DNA of 8,085 nucleotides from Oligosphaeraceae bacterium (GTDB lineage Bacteria > Verrucomicrobiota > Lentisphaeria > Oligosphaerales > Oligosphaeraceae), in NCBI GenBank assembly GCA_012515455.1, contig JAAYYJ010000321.1, positions 1-8,085 on the forward strand, written 5' to 3'. Shown here in pieces: positions 1 through 7,443 of the stretch. The notes under the pieces are model-generated. The model searched no databases. It was not told where the DNA came from and worked only from the letters and a program-made list of their open reading frames with translations. The stretch's first letter is position 1, and the number at the start of each line of letters is the position of its first letter. Made by a program: the position numbers and the translations under genes.

Positions 1-955
1 CCACTTCGCTGCGTTCCAGGCGGTCGATTTCCTGGTAGATGGCGAGCAGACTCTCAGAATCAGTGGCCAGGCGAAAAATTCCCCCGGTTTTTTCCGCCAG
101 ACTCTCCAGCTCACTGGTGTCGAACTGCTGCTGCCGCCCCGGAATCTTGAAACTTCCCAGCAGGGTGTTGATGACTCCCACTCCCTCGCCGCCGCTGACG
201 CCAATGGCATATACCTTGATGCCCCAGTTCCGGGCCAGCTCCGCTGCCTCAGCAATATTGCGCCGACCGCAGTTATTCTCTCCATCAGTCAGCAAAATTA
301 TGATCTTGCTCTTGATCTGATAGGCACTCGGGTCCTTGCGCGTCTGTACAGCCAGCGTCTCCTCCGCCGTCTGCAGCCGCGCGGCCGCCAGGGCCAGCGC
401 ATCACCAATGGCCGTGCCGTCCTCGCTGCGTACATTGACCAGCTGCACCGACTCCAGAAACGGACGCAACGCAGCATGGCTGAGGGTCAGCGGACAGACC
501 GTGTCGGGGTAGCGGGCAAAAGTAATCATGCCAATCAAGTCGCTGCTGCGGCCGCGTAAATCCTTCCCGGCATCCCCGAACACAAAGCTGGCGAAAACTT
601 TCTTCACGGCTTCCAAACGGTTCATGCGCTGGTTCGCATACTCCATCTCCTGGCTCATCGATGTGGATTTATCGATGACCATCTCAATCGCCATCCCCTG
701 ACTGGCATCATGAATCTGCTCCCGCCCCGCCTGCGGACGGGCCAAAGCCAGACAGAGACAACACCAGCACAGCAGCAGGCACCCGCCCGGCAGCCAGGAC
801 AGACGCAGACGCCAGGAGCGCGCAGTCCGGCGTACCTGCTGGAGACTGGAAAAGCCTACCGCAGCCCGCTGCCGTTGACGCCAGCGGCGCCAGAACCACA
901 GCAGCAGAGGCAGCAGCAACAACAGCAATGCATATGGTGTCGCAAATCGAAACAT
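1..955 (-). CDS. BatA-like VWA-domain membrane protein (3' end cut by window edge)
   Basis: The gene reads without interruption from ATG at 955 to the left edge, giving 318 codons; the C-terminus lies outside the window. Residues 7-21 form a first membrane segment and residues 53-71 a second, Cys-rich one ending in ALARPQ, the usual start of BatA/BatB proteins. A von Willebrand factor A domain follows from about residue 88. Its metal-binding (MIDAS) residues are all visible: D95-K-S97-T-S99, T181 in DGTAIGDAL, and D224 in LLTDGENN. The segment GRSSDLIGMITFARYPDT...CPLT resembles the Planctomycetes/Lentisphaerota style of BatA. The usual C-terminal membrane helix would fall just beyond the window. 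The VWA domain should sit in the periplasm and bind a partner through a divalent cation. It follows the BatD-like gene by 66 bp and has no clear Shine-Dalgarno. No alternative in-frame ATG or GTG exists before the upstream stop. It could also be named BatB; the family call is firm. Confidence 0.9.
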   Translation of the reverse strand, partial: MFRFATPYALLLLLLPLLLWFWRRWRQRQRAAVGFSSLQQVRRTARSWRLRLSWLPGGCLLLCWCCLCLALARPQAGREQIHDASQGMAIEMVIDKSTSMSQEMEYANQRMNRLEAVKKVFASFVFGDAGKDLRGRSSDLIGMITFARYPDTVCPLTLSHAALRPFLESVQLVNVRSEDGTAIGDALALAAARLQTAEETLAVQTRKDPSAYQIKSKIIILLTDGENNCGRRNIAEAAELARNWGIKVYAIGVSGGEGVGVINTLLGSFKIPGRQQQFDTSELESLAEKTGGIFRLATDSESLLAIYQEIDRLERSEV

Positions 956-1021
956 GGTCTTGGTCAGCAGAAACTCAGGGTCATTGCATACACAACCGAA
1001 AAGGCAGTTGCAGCCAGCAGC

Positions 1022-2026
1022 TCATTCCTGCATGGTCTGGCTGATGAAGGTCTTGCAGGCCGAAAAAGTATTCTGAATCTCCTTCTCCGCCGGCGAGTAT
1101 GCCGCAAACTTGACTAAATCACAGTGAGTCAGAAAATTCTGCAGCAGCAGCTTGTGCTCCTGGATAAGTGAGTCGGCCAGCGCCAGGGCCGACAGGAATT
1201 CCTCAGTGGTCTGCTCCGGCGCCCGCAAGTGAAAACGCTCTTCGATGTACGTGCGCAAAATCCCGGAAATGCGGTTGTAGAACAGCTTTAGCTGCTGCTT
1301 TTTCAGCAAATCTTCGTCAATCAAGGCCTGCAAGGCCTGCAGTGCGGTGATGTGCGGTGGAATTACCGGCACTGTTTCTTGCCGCCCGCGCCGCCGCCGC
1401 AAATACAGCAGCAATACCACCCCCGCAACCAGCAGCACCGCCACAGCGGCAGCGTACAGCCACGCCAGGCGCCGGCGCTCCGGGCCCAAATGCTGCTGCG
1501 GTTCTATGCCGGTTTCAGCATCGATTTCCAGCTTATCCCAGAAATCCGGCGGAGGCTGCACCACTTCGAGGTCAAAAGGCTCAGTCTCCAGCTCGTACTG
1601 GCGCCCCTCCCCGCCGCGTTCCTGAAAAATCACCTTCTGAACTGGGACCTGGTACTTTTCTGACAGCATCGGTTCCAGGGTGTAAGTCCGGCTGAAGAGC
1701 ATCTTCTGCTGTTCATTCAAGCGCGGGGGCGCGGTGTGGTAGTCAACAATCCCAAATGATTCCAGGCCGCTGCCGAATTTGGGAAATTCGCATGCATACC
1801 CCTCCTCCGCCTCCGCGGTCAAAATCATCGTGAAGGTCTCGGTGAGGTCAATCTTTTCCTTATTCACCTGGATGCGAAAAGCAAACGGCCCGCGCACCAC
1901 CTCGGCCTTGAGCAGCGGCGCCGTGTCACCAGCCGCGGCCGTAGCAGCAGACTCAGCCTCCCGCCGACAGGACAGCAGCAGACCACAGCAGACGCTTAAG
2001 AGTATTAGTTGTCGGTAGTTGAACAT
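1022..2026 (-). CDS. BatD-like lipoprotein with Ig-like region, membrane helix and DUF4381-like cytoplasmic tail
   Basis: A 334-aa protein. The start at 2026 is chosen because it gives a lipoprotein signal peptide (residues 1-20, lipobox LLSC, lipidated Cys20); a longer reading to 2137 would overlap the previous gene by 74 bp and bury that signal. Residues about 45-157 are beta-rich (FRIQVNKEKIDLTETFTMIL) and resemble one Ig-like repeat of BatD. Residues 187-209 form a strong membrane helix followed by RRRRGR, which places the C-terminal part in the cytoplasm. That tail (about 225-334) carries YNRISGILRTYIEERF and PEQTTEEFL, the hallmark of DUF4381-like tails next to MoxR/BatA genes. The likely role is a periplasmic presenting domain coupled to a cytosolic contact for the MoxR/DUF58 pair; that coupling is inference. 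It lies 37 bp after the SurA-like gene. No good Shine-Dalgarno is seen, so the exact start is less sure than the identity. Confidence 0.8.
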   Translation of the reverse strand: MFNYRQLILLSVCCGLLLSCRREAESAATAAAGDTAPLLKAEVVRGPFAFRIQVNKEKIDLTETFTMILTAEAEEGYACEFPKFGSGLESFGIVDYHTAPPRLNEQQKMLFSRTYTLEPMLSEKYQVPVQKVIFQERGGEGRQYELETEPFDLEVVQPPPDFWDKLEIDAETGIEPQQHLGPERRRLAWLYAAAVAVLLVAGVVLLLYLRRRRGRQETVPVIPPHITALQALQALIDEDLLKKQQLKLFYNRISGILRTYIEERFHLRAPEQTTEEFLSALALADSLIQEHKLLLQNFLTHCDLVKFAAYSPAEKEIQNTFSACKTFISQTMQE

Positions 2027-2063
2027 TTTGCGCTGGGATCGTGATATCAGCTCACTGCCGAGA

Positions 2064-3146
2064 TTACGGTTCTTCGGCCGGTGTTTCCGGTGCCTCCGGC
2101 AGACGGTCCGTATGGTATACCACGTCGTATTTGTCAATCAGGGACGCAATGAACTGCTGCTGGCTCTCCTGACGCTTCTGCTGCAACAGTGTCTGCCGGA
2201 CCTGTTCCCGGACTTCGCTGAACGGCTTCGCAGCACCGCCCTCCTGCTGAAACTCCGCAGCGTGCTTCTCATAATAAAACTGCATCTCAGCATCGCTTAC
2301 GGCCGGCAGCGGCAGGGTATGCAACAGACTCTGCTCCAAATAACGACGCTCGGACAAACGCATAAAAGACTGAAATTGAGCCTGCTCATTCAGCTTACGC
2401 TCCCGTGCTTCACGGTACAGAAGCTCACCGACCATAAACTGCTGGAACTGAGAAGCAAAATTTTTCGGGTCATTTAGCTTCTGCAGCATCGCCTGACGGC
2501 GTTTACTGCCTTCGCTGTTGTCGCTGCCTGGCGGGAGCATCCCCAAAGTGGCCTCGACCTGCCGCTCCAGTGACCGCTCATAATCCGCACGGGTAATCTT
2601 CCAGGCGCCGATCTCGGCCAGTACCTCTGGCGCATCCGCCGCGCTGCTGCCGTCTGCGCTCACATCCGTGCGCTGGCGGATGTCCCGGCGCAGTGCCGAG
2701 AACTGCCCGAGCTGTTCCAGGCACTCCTGGGTCCGGCGGGCAATCTCCGGTTCCAGAATCTCAACCTTGCACAATGCCTGCGAGCGGGCATAACTGGCAA
2801 CGGCTTCTGAATACAGTCGCCCGTCCTGCTGTACCATCCCCATCCGGTACCAGAGCTTGGCCGCTTTTTCAGCATCCGGGCGGGTCAACGCCAAGTACTG
2901 CTGCCAGACCGCCACCGCTTCCTGCGGCAAATCCAAATTCTCCAGTTTCTGGGCCAACTCCAGTGTCTGCTCCGCACTCAGAGCCACGCTTGGCTGCTCC
3001 CCCGGACGCAACAGCACCGCATACAGCAGCACAGCCTGCGAACATAACAACAACAGCAGCAGAATAACCAGCCACGGGTTGCTGCCTCTGGGCCTTTTTT
3101 GTCCCTTCAAGGGCACATCACTCAAATCGAATTGCAAATCAGCCAT
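2064..3146 (-). CDS. Membrane-anchored TPR protein with SurA/PpiC-type chaperone region but no parvulin domain
   Basis: A 360-aa protein. A short basic N-terminus precedes one membrane helix (residues 24-46), so the rest should be periplasmic. Residues about 58-150 contain TPR-like helical pairs (LPQEAVAVWQQYLALT, YSEAVASYARSQAL). After an Ala/Ser-rich linker (160-172), residues 175-300 look like a SurA_N/PpiC N-terminal chaperone region: EIGAWKITRADYERSLE, then FMVGELLYREARERKL, then VSDAEMQFYYEKHAAEFQ. In SurA and PpiC a parvulin prolyl isomerase domain of roughly 90-100 residues follows here. Instead only about six residues (QEGGAA) separate it from the closing helix KPFSEVREQVRQTLLQQK. 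It is therefore probably a non-enzymatic periplasmic chaperone or scaffold; that is inference. The C-terminus is Pro/Glu-rich. A strong Shine-Dalgarno supports the start. It sits between the DUF58 and BatD-like genes with gaps of 33 and 37 bp. Confidence 0.75.
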   Translation of the reverse strand: MADLQFDLSDVPLKGQKRPRGSNPWLVILLLLLLCSQAVLLYAVLLRPGEQPSVALSAEQTLELAQKLENLDLPQEAVAVWQQYLALTRPDAEKAAKLWYRMGMVQQDGRLYSEAVASYARSQALCKVEILEPEIARRTQECLEQLGQFSALRRDIRQRTDVSADGSSAADAPEVLAEIGAWKITRADYERSLERQVEATLGMLPPGSDNSEGSKRRQAMLQKLNDPKNFASQFQQFMVGELLYREARERKLNEQAQFQSFMRLSERRYLEQSLLHTLPLPAVSDAEMQFYYEKHAAEFQQEGGAAKPFSEVREQVRQTLLQQKRQESQQQFIASLIDKYDVVYHTDRLPEAPETPAEEP

Positions 3147-3149
3147 CAG

Positions 3150-3157
3150 TCACCTCT
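3150..3157 (-). promoter_or_regulatory. Ribosome binding site of the SurA-like gene
   Basis: On the minus strand AGAGGTGA matches the anti-Shine-Dalgarno core closely, with GAGG six bases before the ATG at 3146. It fixes the start of the TPR/SurA-like protein and stands out because the next two downstream genes have no comparable site. Confidence 0.75.
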
Positions 3158-3179
3158 TACCCACAATTCCCCGGCACAG

Positions 3180-4058
3180 TTATTTGCGCAACCGCTCCCG
3201 GCGCCGGAAAAACACCGCCAGGGCGTGCTGGTATTCGCGTTCGGTCCCGACATCCAGCTGGTCTACGCCCACAGAACGCAGCATCGTCCGCAGTGCGCTC
3301 TGCTGCTCGCCAGCCAGCCGGGAATAATCCTCCCGCACCCTGCCACTGCCCGTATCAATAAGACAGCACTCGCCAGTCTCCGCGTCCTCGAGCTCCAGCA
3401 GCCCGACCGCCGGCAGGACACGCTCCCGCACATCGCTGACCGTGACCGCAATCAGATCATGACGGCGCCTGAGCATCCGCAACGGCTTCTCATAACCACT
3501 GCTGAGAAAATCGGAAATCAAAAACACCACCGCGCGCTTGCGCACCACCTTGCCCAGGAAATCCAGCGCCGCCGCGATATCCGTCTGGCGACCCTGCGGC
3601 GAGAACCCCAGCACTTCGCGGATGATCCGCATCGCATGGCTGAGACCTTTGCCCGGAGGAATGAAACGCTCAATCTGATCTGTGAACAGAATCAGCCCGA
3701 CCTTGTCATTGCTCTTCACCGCTGAAAAAGACAACAGCGCACATAACTCCGCGGCCAGGTCATTCTTCGATCGCTCGCCTGAACCGAATCCACCAGACGC
3801 TGACAGATCGACCACAAAAATCACCGTCAGCTCACGCTCCTCATGGAAACGCTTGACAAAGGGCCGGCCCTGTCTGGCGGTGACATTCCAGTCGATAGAG
3901 CGCACCTCGTCGCCGGGCTGGTACTCGCGCACCTCGTCAAATTCCATCCCTGCCCCCCGGAACGCACTCTTGTATTCACCCGCCAGCACATCATTCACAG
4001 TCTTGCTGGTGCGAATCTGCAAGTAGCGGATCTTCTTTGCTAATTCTTTCGGAATCAT
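3180..4058 (-). CDS. DUF58-family protein (MoxR partner with VWA-like fold)
   Basis: A 292-aa soluble protein of the usual DUF58 length. The family signature is clear at residues 36-60 (GAGMEFDEVREYQPGDEVR, then SIDWN and TAR), followed by the VWA-like part: DLSAS at 84-88, T159 in GRQTDIAAAL, and ISDF at 181-184. These give a near-complete MIDAS-like set (D84, S86, S88, T159, D183). No signal peptide or membrane helix is seen, so it should be cytoplasmic. DUF58 proteins are almost always encoded beside MoxR ATPases and are thought to act as their adaptor or substrate-recruiting partner. Here the gene starts 12 bp after the moxR stop, so the two are almost surely co-transcribed. Only a weak GCAGG precedes the ATG, which fits translational coupling. 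The family call is firm; the exact biochemical role is not established for the family. Confidence 0.93.
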   Translation of the reverse strand: MIPKELAKKIRYLQIRTSKTVNDVLAGEYKSAFRGAGMEFDEVREYQPGDEVRSIDWNVTARQGRPFVKRFHEERELTVIFVVDLSASGGFGSGERSKNDLAAELCALLSFSAVKSNDKVGLILFTDQIERFIPPGKGLSHAMRIIREVLGFSPQGRQTDIAAALDFLGKVVRKRAVVFLISDFLSSGYEKPLRMLRRRHDLIAVTVSDVRERVLPAVGLLELEDAETGECCLIDTGSGRVREDYSRLAGEQQSALRTMLRSVGVDQLDVGTEREYQHALAVFFRRRERLRK

Positions 4059-4070
4059 GGCCAGGCCTGC

Positions 4071-5063
4071 TCAGGGTACCTTCACACTGTTTAAAATCAT
4101 CTGCACGACGTCTTCAGGGCTCTTCTCCTCCGCCTCAGCCTCATAGGTCAAAATCACCCGATGCCGCAGCACATCCATGGCTATCGATTTCACATCCTGA
4201 GGCGTGACGTAGCCGCGGCCTTCCAACAGTGCCTGCCCCCGGGCTGCCATGGTCAGATAGATGGTCGCCCGCGGTGACGCGCCATAATGAATCAGCTCGG
4301 AGAGCTCCGGCAGGCCGTACTGGTCCGGATGTCTGGTCGCATCAACCAGATTCACGATATACTCCTCAATCTTCGGGTCCATGAAGATGTCATCCGCCAA
4401 TGACCGCAGACGGGTGATTTCCGCCGCCTGCAAAATTGCGGACACCTCGACCTGGGGACGGGAATTGGCCATCCGGCGCAATATCTTCAGCTCCTCATCC
4501 TTGCTGGGATATTCGACCTTCAGTTTGAACATGAAACGATCCACCTGCGCTTCCGGAAGCGGGTAGGTGCCCTCCTGCTCCACCGGATTCTGCGTCGCCA
4601 GCACCAGAAAAGGCTCATCCAGGGCAAACGTCTCGTCACCGACCGTGACCTGACGCTCCTGCATGGCTTCCAGCAAGGCGCTCTGGACCTTCGCCGGAGC
4701 ACGGTTGATTTCATCCGCTAAGATGATGTTGGCAAAAATCGGCCCCTTCTTGGTGCTGAATTCGCCGCTTTTGGGGTTGTATATCAGGGTGCCGACCACA
4801 TCGGCCGGCAATAAATCAGGGGTGAACTGAATGCGGTGGAAGCTGGCTTGTATGCACTTGGCCAGGGAAGTCACAGTCAGGGTCTTGGCCAGGCCGGGGA
4901 CACCCTCAATCAAGACATGGTTGTTGCACAGCAGAGCCAGCAGCAGACGCTCGACCAGACGCTCCTGACCCACAATGACCCGCCCAATCTCAGAGCGGAT
5001 TTTCTCCAGCAATACGGCTTCCTGGCGGACCCGCTCGCCAATCTGTTTGACATCCACTGCCAT
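4071..5063 (-). CDS. moxR: MoxR-family AAA+ ATPase
   Basis: A 330-aa protein of typical MoxR length. All ATPase motifs are visible: Walker A GVPGLAKT (54-61), Walker B IILADE (113-118) with the MoxR signature INRAPAKVQSALLEAMQERQ, sensor 1 ATQNPVEQEGTYPLPEAQVDRF (156-177, written here as family hallmark), and sensor 2 SPRA with R265. MoxR proteins form hexameric rings that remodel or activate targets together with VWA-domain partners. The start at 5063 is preferred because GGAGAGG lies at good spacing before it. An ATG at 5075 (also with a GGAG, eight bases upstream) and a GTG at 5096 are in frame and would add 4 or 11 residues. It is the first gene of the cluster, with DUF58 12 bp downstream and a 256-bp gap upstream. 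All key residues are intact. Subfamily placement cannot be settled by eye. Confidence 0.95.
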   Translation of the reverse strand: MAVDVKQIGERVRQEAVLLEKIRSEIGRVIVGQERLVERLLLALLCNNHVLIEGVPGLAKTLTVTSLAKCIQASFHRIQFTPDLLPADVVGTLIYNPKSGEFSTKKGPIFANIILADEINRAPAKVQSALLEAMQERQVTVGDETFALDEPFLVLATQNPVEQEGTYPLPEAQVDRFMFKLKVEYPSKDEELKILRRMANSRPQVEVSAILQAAEITRLRSLADDIFMDPKIEEYIVNLVDATRHPDQYGLPELSELIHYGASPRATIYLTMAARGQALLEGRGYVTPQDVKSIAMDVLRHRVILTYEAEAEEKSPEDVVQMILNSVKVP

Positions 5064-5066
5064 TGT

Positions 5067-5073
5067 CCTCTCC
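5067..5073 (-). promoter_or_regulatory. Ribosome binding site deciding the moxR start
   Basis: GGAGAGG on the minus strand, with GGAG six bases before the ATG at 5063. It overlaps the alternative ATG at 5075, so use of this site implies the shorter, 330-aa protein. The alternative ATG has its own GGAG eight bases upstream, so the choice is likely but not certain. Confidence 0.6.
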
Positions 5074-5125
5074 ATGCTTGACACTCCAAAAAACACTGGG
5101 CAAAAACAGCCTCAGAGCGCTATTT

Positions 5126-5158
5126 CCGGTCCGGCCAAACAGTGTCCTGCCGGACCGG
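5126..5158. repeat. Perfect 10-bp inverted repeat with 13-nt loop
   Basis: CCGGTCCGGC at 5126-5135 and its exact reverse complement GCCGGACCGG at 5149-5158 flank 13 bases. Each arm is itself nearly palindromic (CCGG-N-CCGG). As RNA it would form a very stable hairpin about 60-95 bases before the moxR start. The nearest T-run on the minus strand is about 20 bases further on, too far for a standard terminator. It could be a leader structure, an mRNA-stabilising hairpin, a protein-binding dyad, or a copy of a dispersed palindromic repeat. Confidence 0.7.
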
Positions 5159-5319
5159 CACCACCGCGGGAAAAGCAACCCGCAACCAGGAACCAGTTTC
5201 ATCCCGCCGCCGGGCCGGAGACAGTGCGTTCTGCACTCTCAGAAACCGTAAATAATTCGTGCCCGCGGTATGCTGCTGCTGGCCGTTTTGACCCGCTGAC
5301 TCCGGGGGTGTTCCCGAAG

Positions 5320-7413
5320 CTAACGCAATTTCCGCTCATAATTGAAAAGAAACGGCTCGCTTTTGACCGCCCGCAAATCCTCGTACGGGGCAGTTGAGCC
5401 GCACAAATCCACCTGCAGATACGCAACCCGGACCTGCGGATTGCGCAATGCGCGCCAATCATAAGGGGCCTCCGGACGCAACACCGTCACTGCACCTTCC
5501 CGCCGCGGACGCAGAGCGATCCCCCGGCTATCCTGCAACCGTGCCTGGTGCTCGGCTGAGAATTCCGCCGGCAGCTCGACTCTGGTCTGCATCAAGGCCG
5601 GCCGGGCAAAGACGCAGAGCAGCAACGCAGTCTCCGCCTGCTGACATAAATCCTGCAGCTGCTCGGCATCAATTTCGCTGCTGATAGTACTGTAGCGGCA
5701 GCCCTGCCGGCTCAGGAAGCGCGCGGCACTGGCATTCAGAACCGCCAGTCCGGCGCCGGCAGCGCAGTCGTTGCCTGCCTCCCGGGCCAGTTGCCAGGTG
5801 TCCCACGAATTGACCTCGATGGTGATGGCGGCCTGGCGGGCGAAATCCAGCAGCGGGCGGATCAGCGCAATGTCATCCTCATAGATCACTGCCGGCAGCG
5901 ATAAAGCCAGCAGATTCTCCCGCCAGGTTTTCGCAGCCGTACAGAGCTCGGACACCCCGGCGGCATTGCGGGGGTGACAAGCCAGTATCAGCTGCTGTTT
6001 CCCCAAACAGTCCGGCGCATCTGCCAGCAAGGCGAGTTCCTCCAGACCCAGCCGAACAGTATCTGGTACAGCCCCCAGGCTGCGGCGGTTCAAACTGCAG
6101 ACTGTCGCCTCACGCTGCAGATAAGCATTGAGCTCCGCCGGCAAAGTCGTCCGCACGGTCGCGCTGCCGCCGGACTGGCCGCGGCGCAGAAATTCTGCCC
6201 AAGCGGCTTGAACCTCCGCAGCACAGCGGCGCGGCAGCAGTTTCTCCTCCAGGCCGGCCGGACAGGTGATCTGCAGCGGCAAGGCAGATTTTGGGGCCGC
6301 CTCTTCCAGGCGGCCCAGGATCAAACTTAACCCGACTGCACGTTTCGGCACGGCAATCTTCTGCGGTGGAATGCGCAGAGTGTGCTGCCGGACCGACCAA
6401 GTAAAATGCCAGAGTGTACCGCCTCGCTCATCCTCGCTGACCGCAATCCGCAAACACGGCTGGGAGGACGCATCGCTTTCCGGCCGGGACAACGGCCGCT
6501 CTTGAACATTGCGCCGGGCCGATTCACCGGTAATCTCACGCCTGACGCCGGCAAAAAAACCTGCTGTGAGCGGTCGTCCGGTATAGTCCCCCAGGGCCGA
6601 TGACTGCCGGCGCAGCTCGTCCTCAGGCAGCTTTCCCGACAACGCCTGCCGGTACAACCGCACTGCCGCAGACACCCAGGACGCCGTCTTCAGACGTCCC
6701 TCAATTTTCACCGACCGCACCCCGCTGTCGCGCAATTGCTCAAGGTACTCCACCAGGCACAAATCGTACATCGACAACGGCCGCTGAGCCCCGCCCTCAG
6801 CGGACTCCCAGAGCACCCGGCAGGGACTGGCGCAAGAACCGCGATTGCCGCTGCGTCCGCCGCCCCAGCTGGACAACAGACAGCGCCCCGAGCAGCTGAA
6901 ACACAAGGCTCCCTGCACAAACACCTCGGTCTCAATGCCAGGTACTGCCGCAGCCGCACGGACCTCGACCGCGCTAAGCTCCCGGGCCAGGACCACCCTG
7001 GTCAGGCCCAGCGCCCGTGCGGCCCGCATCCCGGCCGAGCTGCTGATGCCGGCCTGGGTGCTGAAATGGAAAGTCAGCCCGGGAAAGAACGTGTGCATTT
7101 CCAGCAAAGCCGGGTCGCAGACCAGCACCGCATCCACCCCGGCCTGCTGGGCCAGCATCAACGTCCGGGCCGCCAGGCCGAGCTCACGTTGGGACAGGGT
7201 GATGTTCAGGGTGAGATAAGCTTTGACCTGCTGGGAATGAAGGTACGCGACCGTGTCCGGCAGAGACTCAGCCGAAAAATTTACCGCTCCCTGCCGGGCA
7301 TTGAGCTTCTGCAATCCGAAATACACCGCATCTGCCCCGGCGGCCACGGCCGCCTCCATGGCCGGGCGGCCTCCGGCCGGAGCCAATATTTCTAATTTCT
7401 GCTCTGCTAGCAT
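5320..7413 (-). CDS. U32-family protein with Fe-S cysteine motif (RlhA/DUF3656-like)
   Basis: A 697-aa protein starting MLAEQKLEILAPAGG, the standard U32 N-terminus, then GADAVYFGLQKLNAR (27-40). Residues 171-198 hold Cys171, Cys178, Cys194 and Cys198 in the CX6C-X15-CX3C spacing that binds a [4Fe-4S] cluster in UbiU/UbiV, TrhP and RlhA; KIEGRLKTASWV (236-247) is also diagnostic. The middle (about 300-440) fits a DUF3656-type insert, and the C-terminal third again looks U32-like (GLAVLNASAARFLSRQG, then STISSEIDAEQL). This layout matches long RlhA-like proteins; E. coli RlhA makes 5-hydroxycytidine in 23S rRNA. Older databases call the family peptidase or collagenase, which is probably misleading for this type. 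No signal peptide is seen, so it is cytoplasmic. The ATG lacks a strong Shine-Dalgarno, but no other start lies nearby. Substrate (rRNA, tRNA or other) is unproven. Confidence 0.88.
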   Translation of the reverse strand: MLAEQKLEILAPAGGRPAMEAAVAAGADAVYFGLQKLNARQGAVNFSAESLPDTVAYLHSQQVKAYLTLNITLSQRELGLAARTLMLAQQAGVDAVLVCDPALLEMHTFFPGLTFHFSTQAGISSSAGMRAARALGLTRVVLARELSAVEVRAAAAVPGIETEVFVQGALCFSCSGRCLLSSWGGGRSGNRGSCASPCRVLWESAEGGAQRPLSMYDLCLVEYLEQLRDSGVRSVKIEGRLKTASWVSAAVRLYRQALSGKLPEDELRRQSSALGDYTGRPLTAGFFAGVRREITGESARRNVQERPLSRPESDASSQPCLRIAVSEDERGGTLWHFTWSVRQHTLRIPPQKIAVPKRAVGLSLILGRLEEAAPKSALPLQITCPAGLEEKLLPRRCAAEVQAAWAEFLRRGQSGGSATVRTTLPAELNAYLQREATVCSLNRRSLGAVPDTVRLGLEELALLADAPDCLGKQQLILACHPRNAAGVSELCTAAKTWRENLLALSLPAVIYEDDIALIRPLLDFARQAAITIEVNSWDTWQLAREAGNDCAAGAGLAVLNASAARFLSRQGCRYSTISSEIDAEQLQDLCQQAETALLLCVFARPALMQTRVELPAEFSAEHQARLQDSRGIALRPRREGAVTVLRPEAPYDWRALRNPQVRVAYLQVDLCGSTAPYEDLRAVKSEPFLFNYERKLR

Positions 7414-7443
7414 CGATTTGTCGGTCCCATGATTCGTTAATCT

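Larger units (their letters stand above)
5064..5319 (-). other. Leader/intergenic region before the MoxR operon
   Basis: These 256 bases between the U32 stop and the moxR start hold no plausible gene. They contain at least three potential hairpins: the 10-bp perfect inverted repeat described separately (5126-5158), a 5-bp stem GCGGG/CCCGC (5166-5183), and AGTGC/GCACT (5223-5237). No hairpin is directly followed by a T-run on the minus strand, so I cannot call a Rho-independent terminator for the U32 gene. I also find no convincing -35/-10 pair for the operon. Whether the operon has its own promoter or is read through from the U32 gene is open. Confidence 0.5.

Noticed and set aside
715..740. 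Apparent frameshift in the BatA-like gene between the second membrane segment and the VWA domain.
   Set aside because: Recounting the G-run in this stretch shows the reading frame is continuous from 955 to the left edge.
2027..2137. Upstream ATG at 2137 extending the BatD-like protein by 37 residues.
   Set aside because: It would overlap the SurA-like gene by 74 bp and place an Arg-rich stretch before the lipoprotein signal peptide.
3099..3725. Long plus-strand open frame (208 codons) opposite the DUF58 gene.
   Set aside because: It lies antisense to a gene with clear family motifs, resembles no known protein, and is explained by GC-rich codon structure.
5296..5319. Rho-independent terminator just after the U32 stop codon.
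   Set aside because: A weak stem (CTTCGGG with CCCCGGAG) is present but no T-run follows it on the minus strand.
6736..7395. Long plus-strand open frame (219 codons) opposite the U32 gene.
   Set aside because: Antisense shadow of a well-supported gene; composition is Pro/Arg/Gln-rich with no domain.
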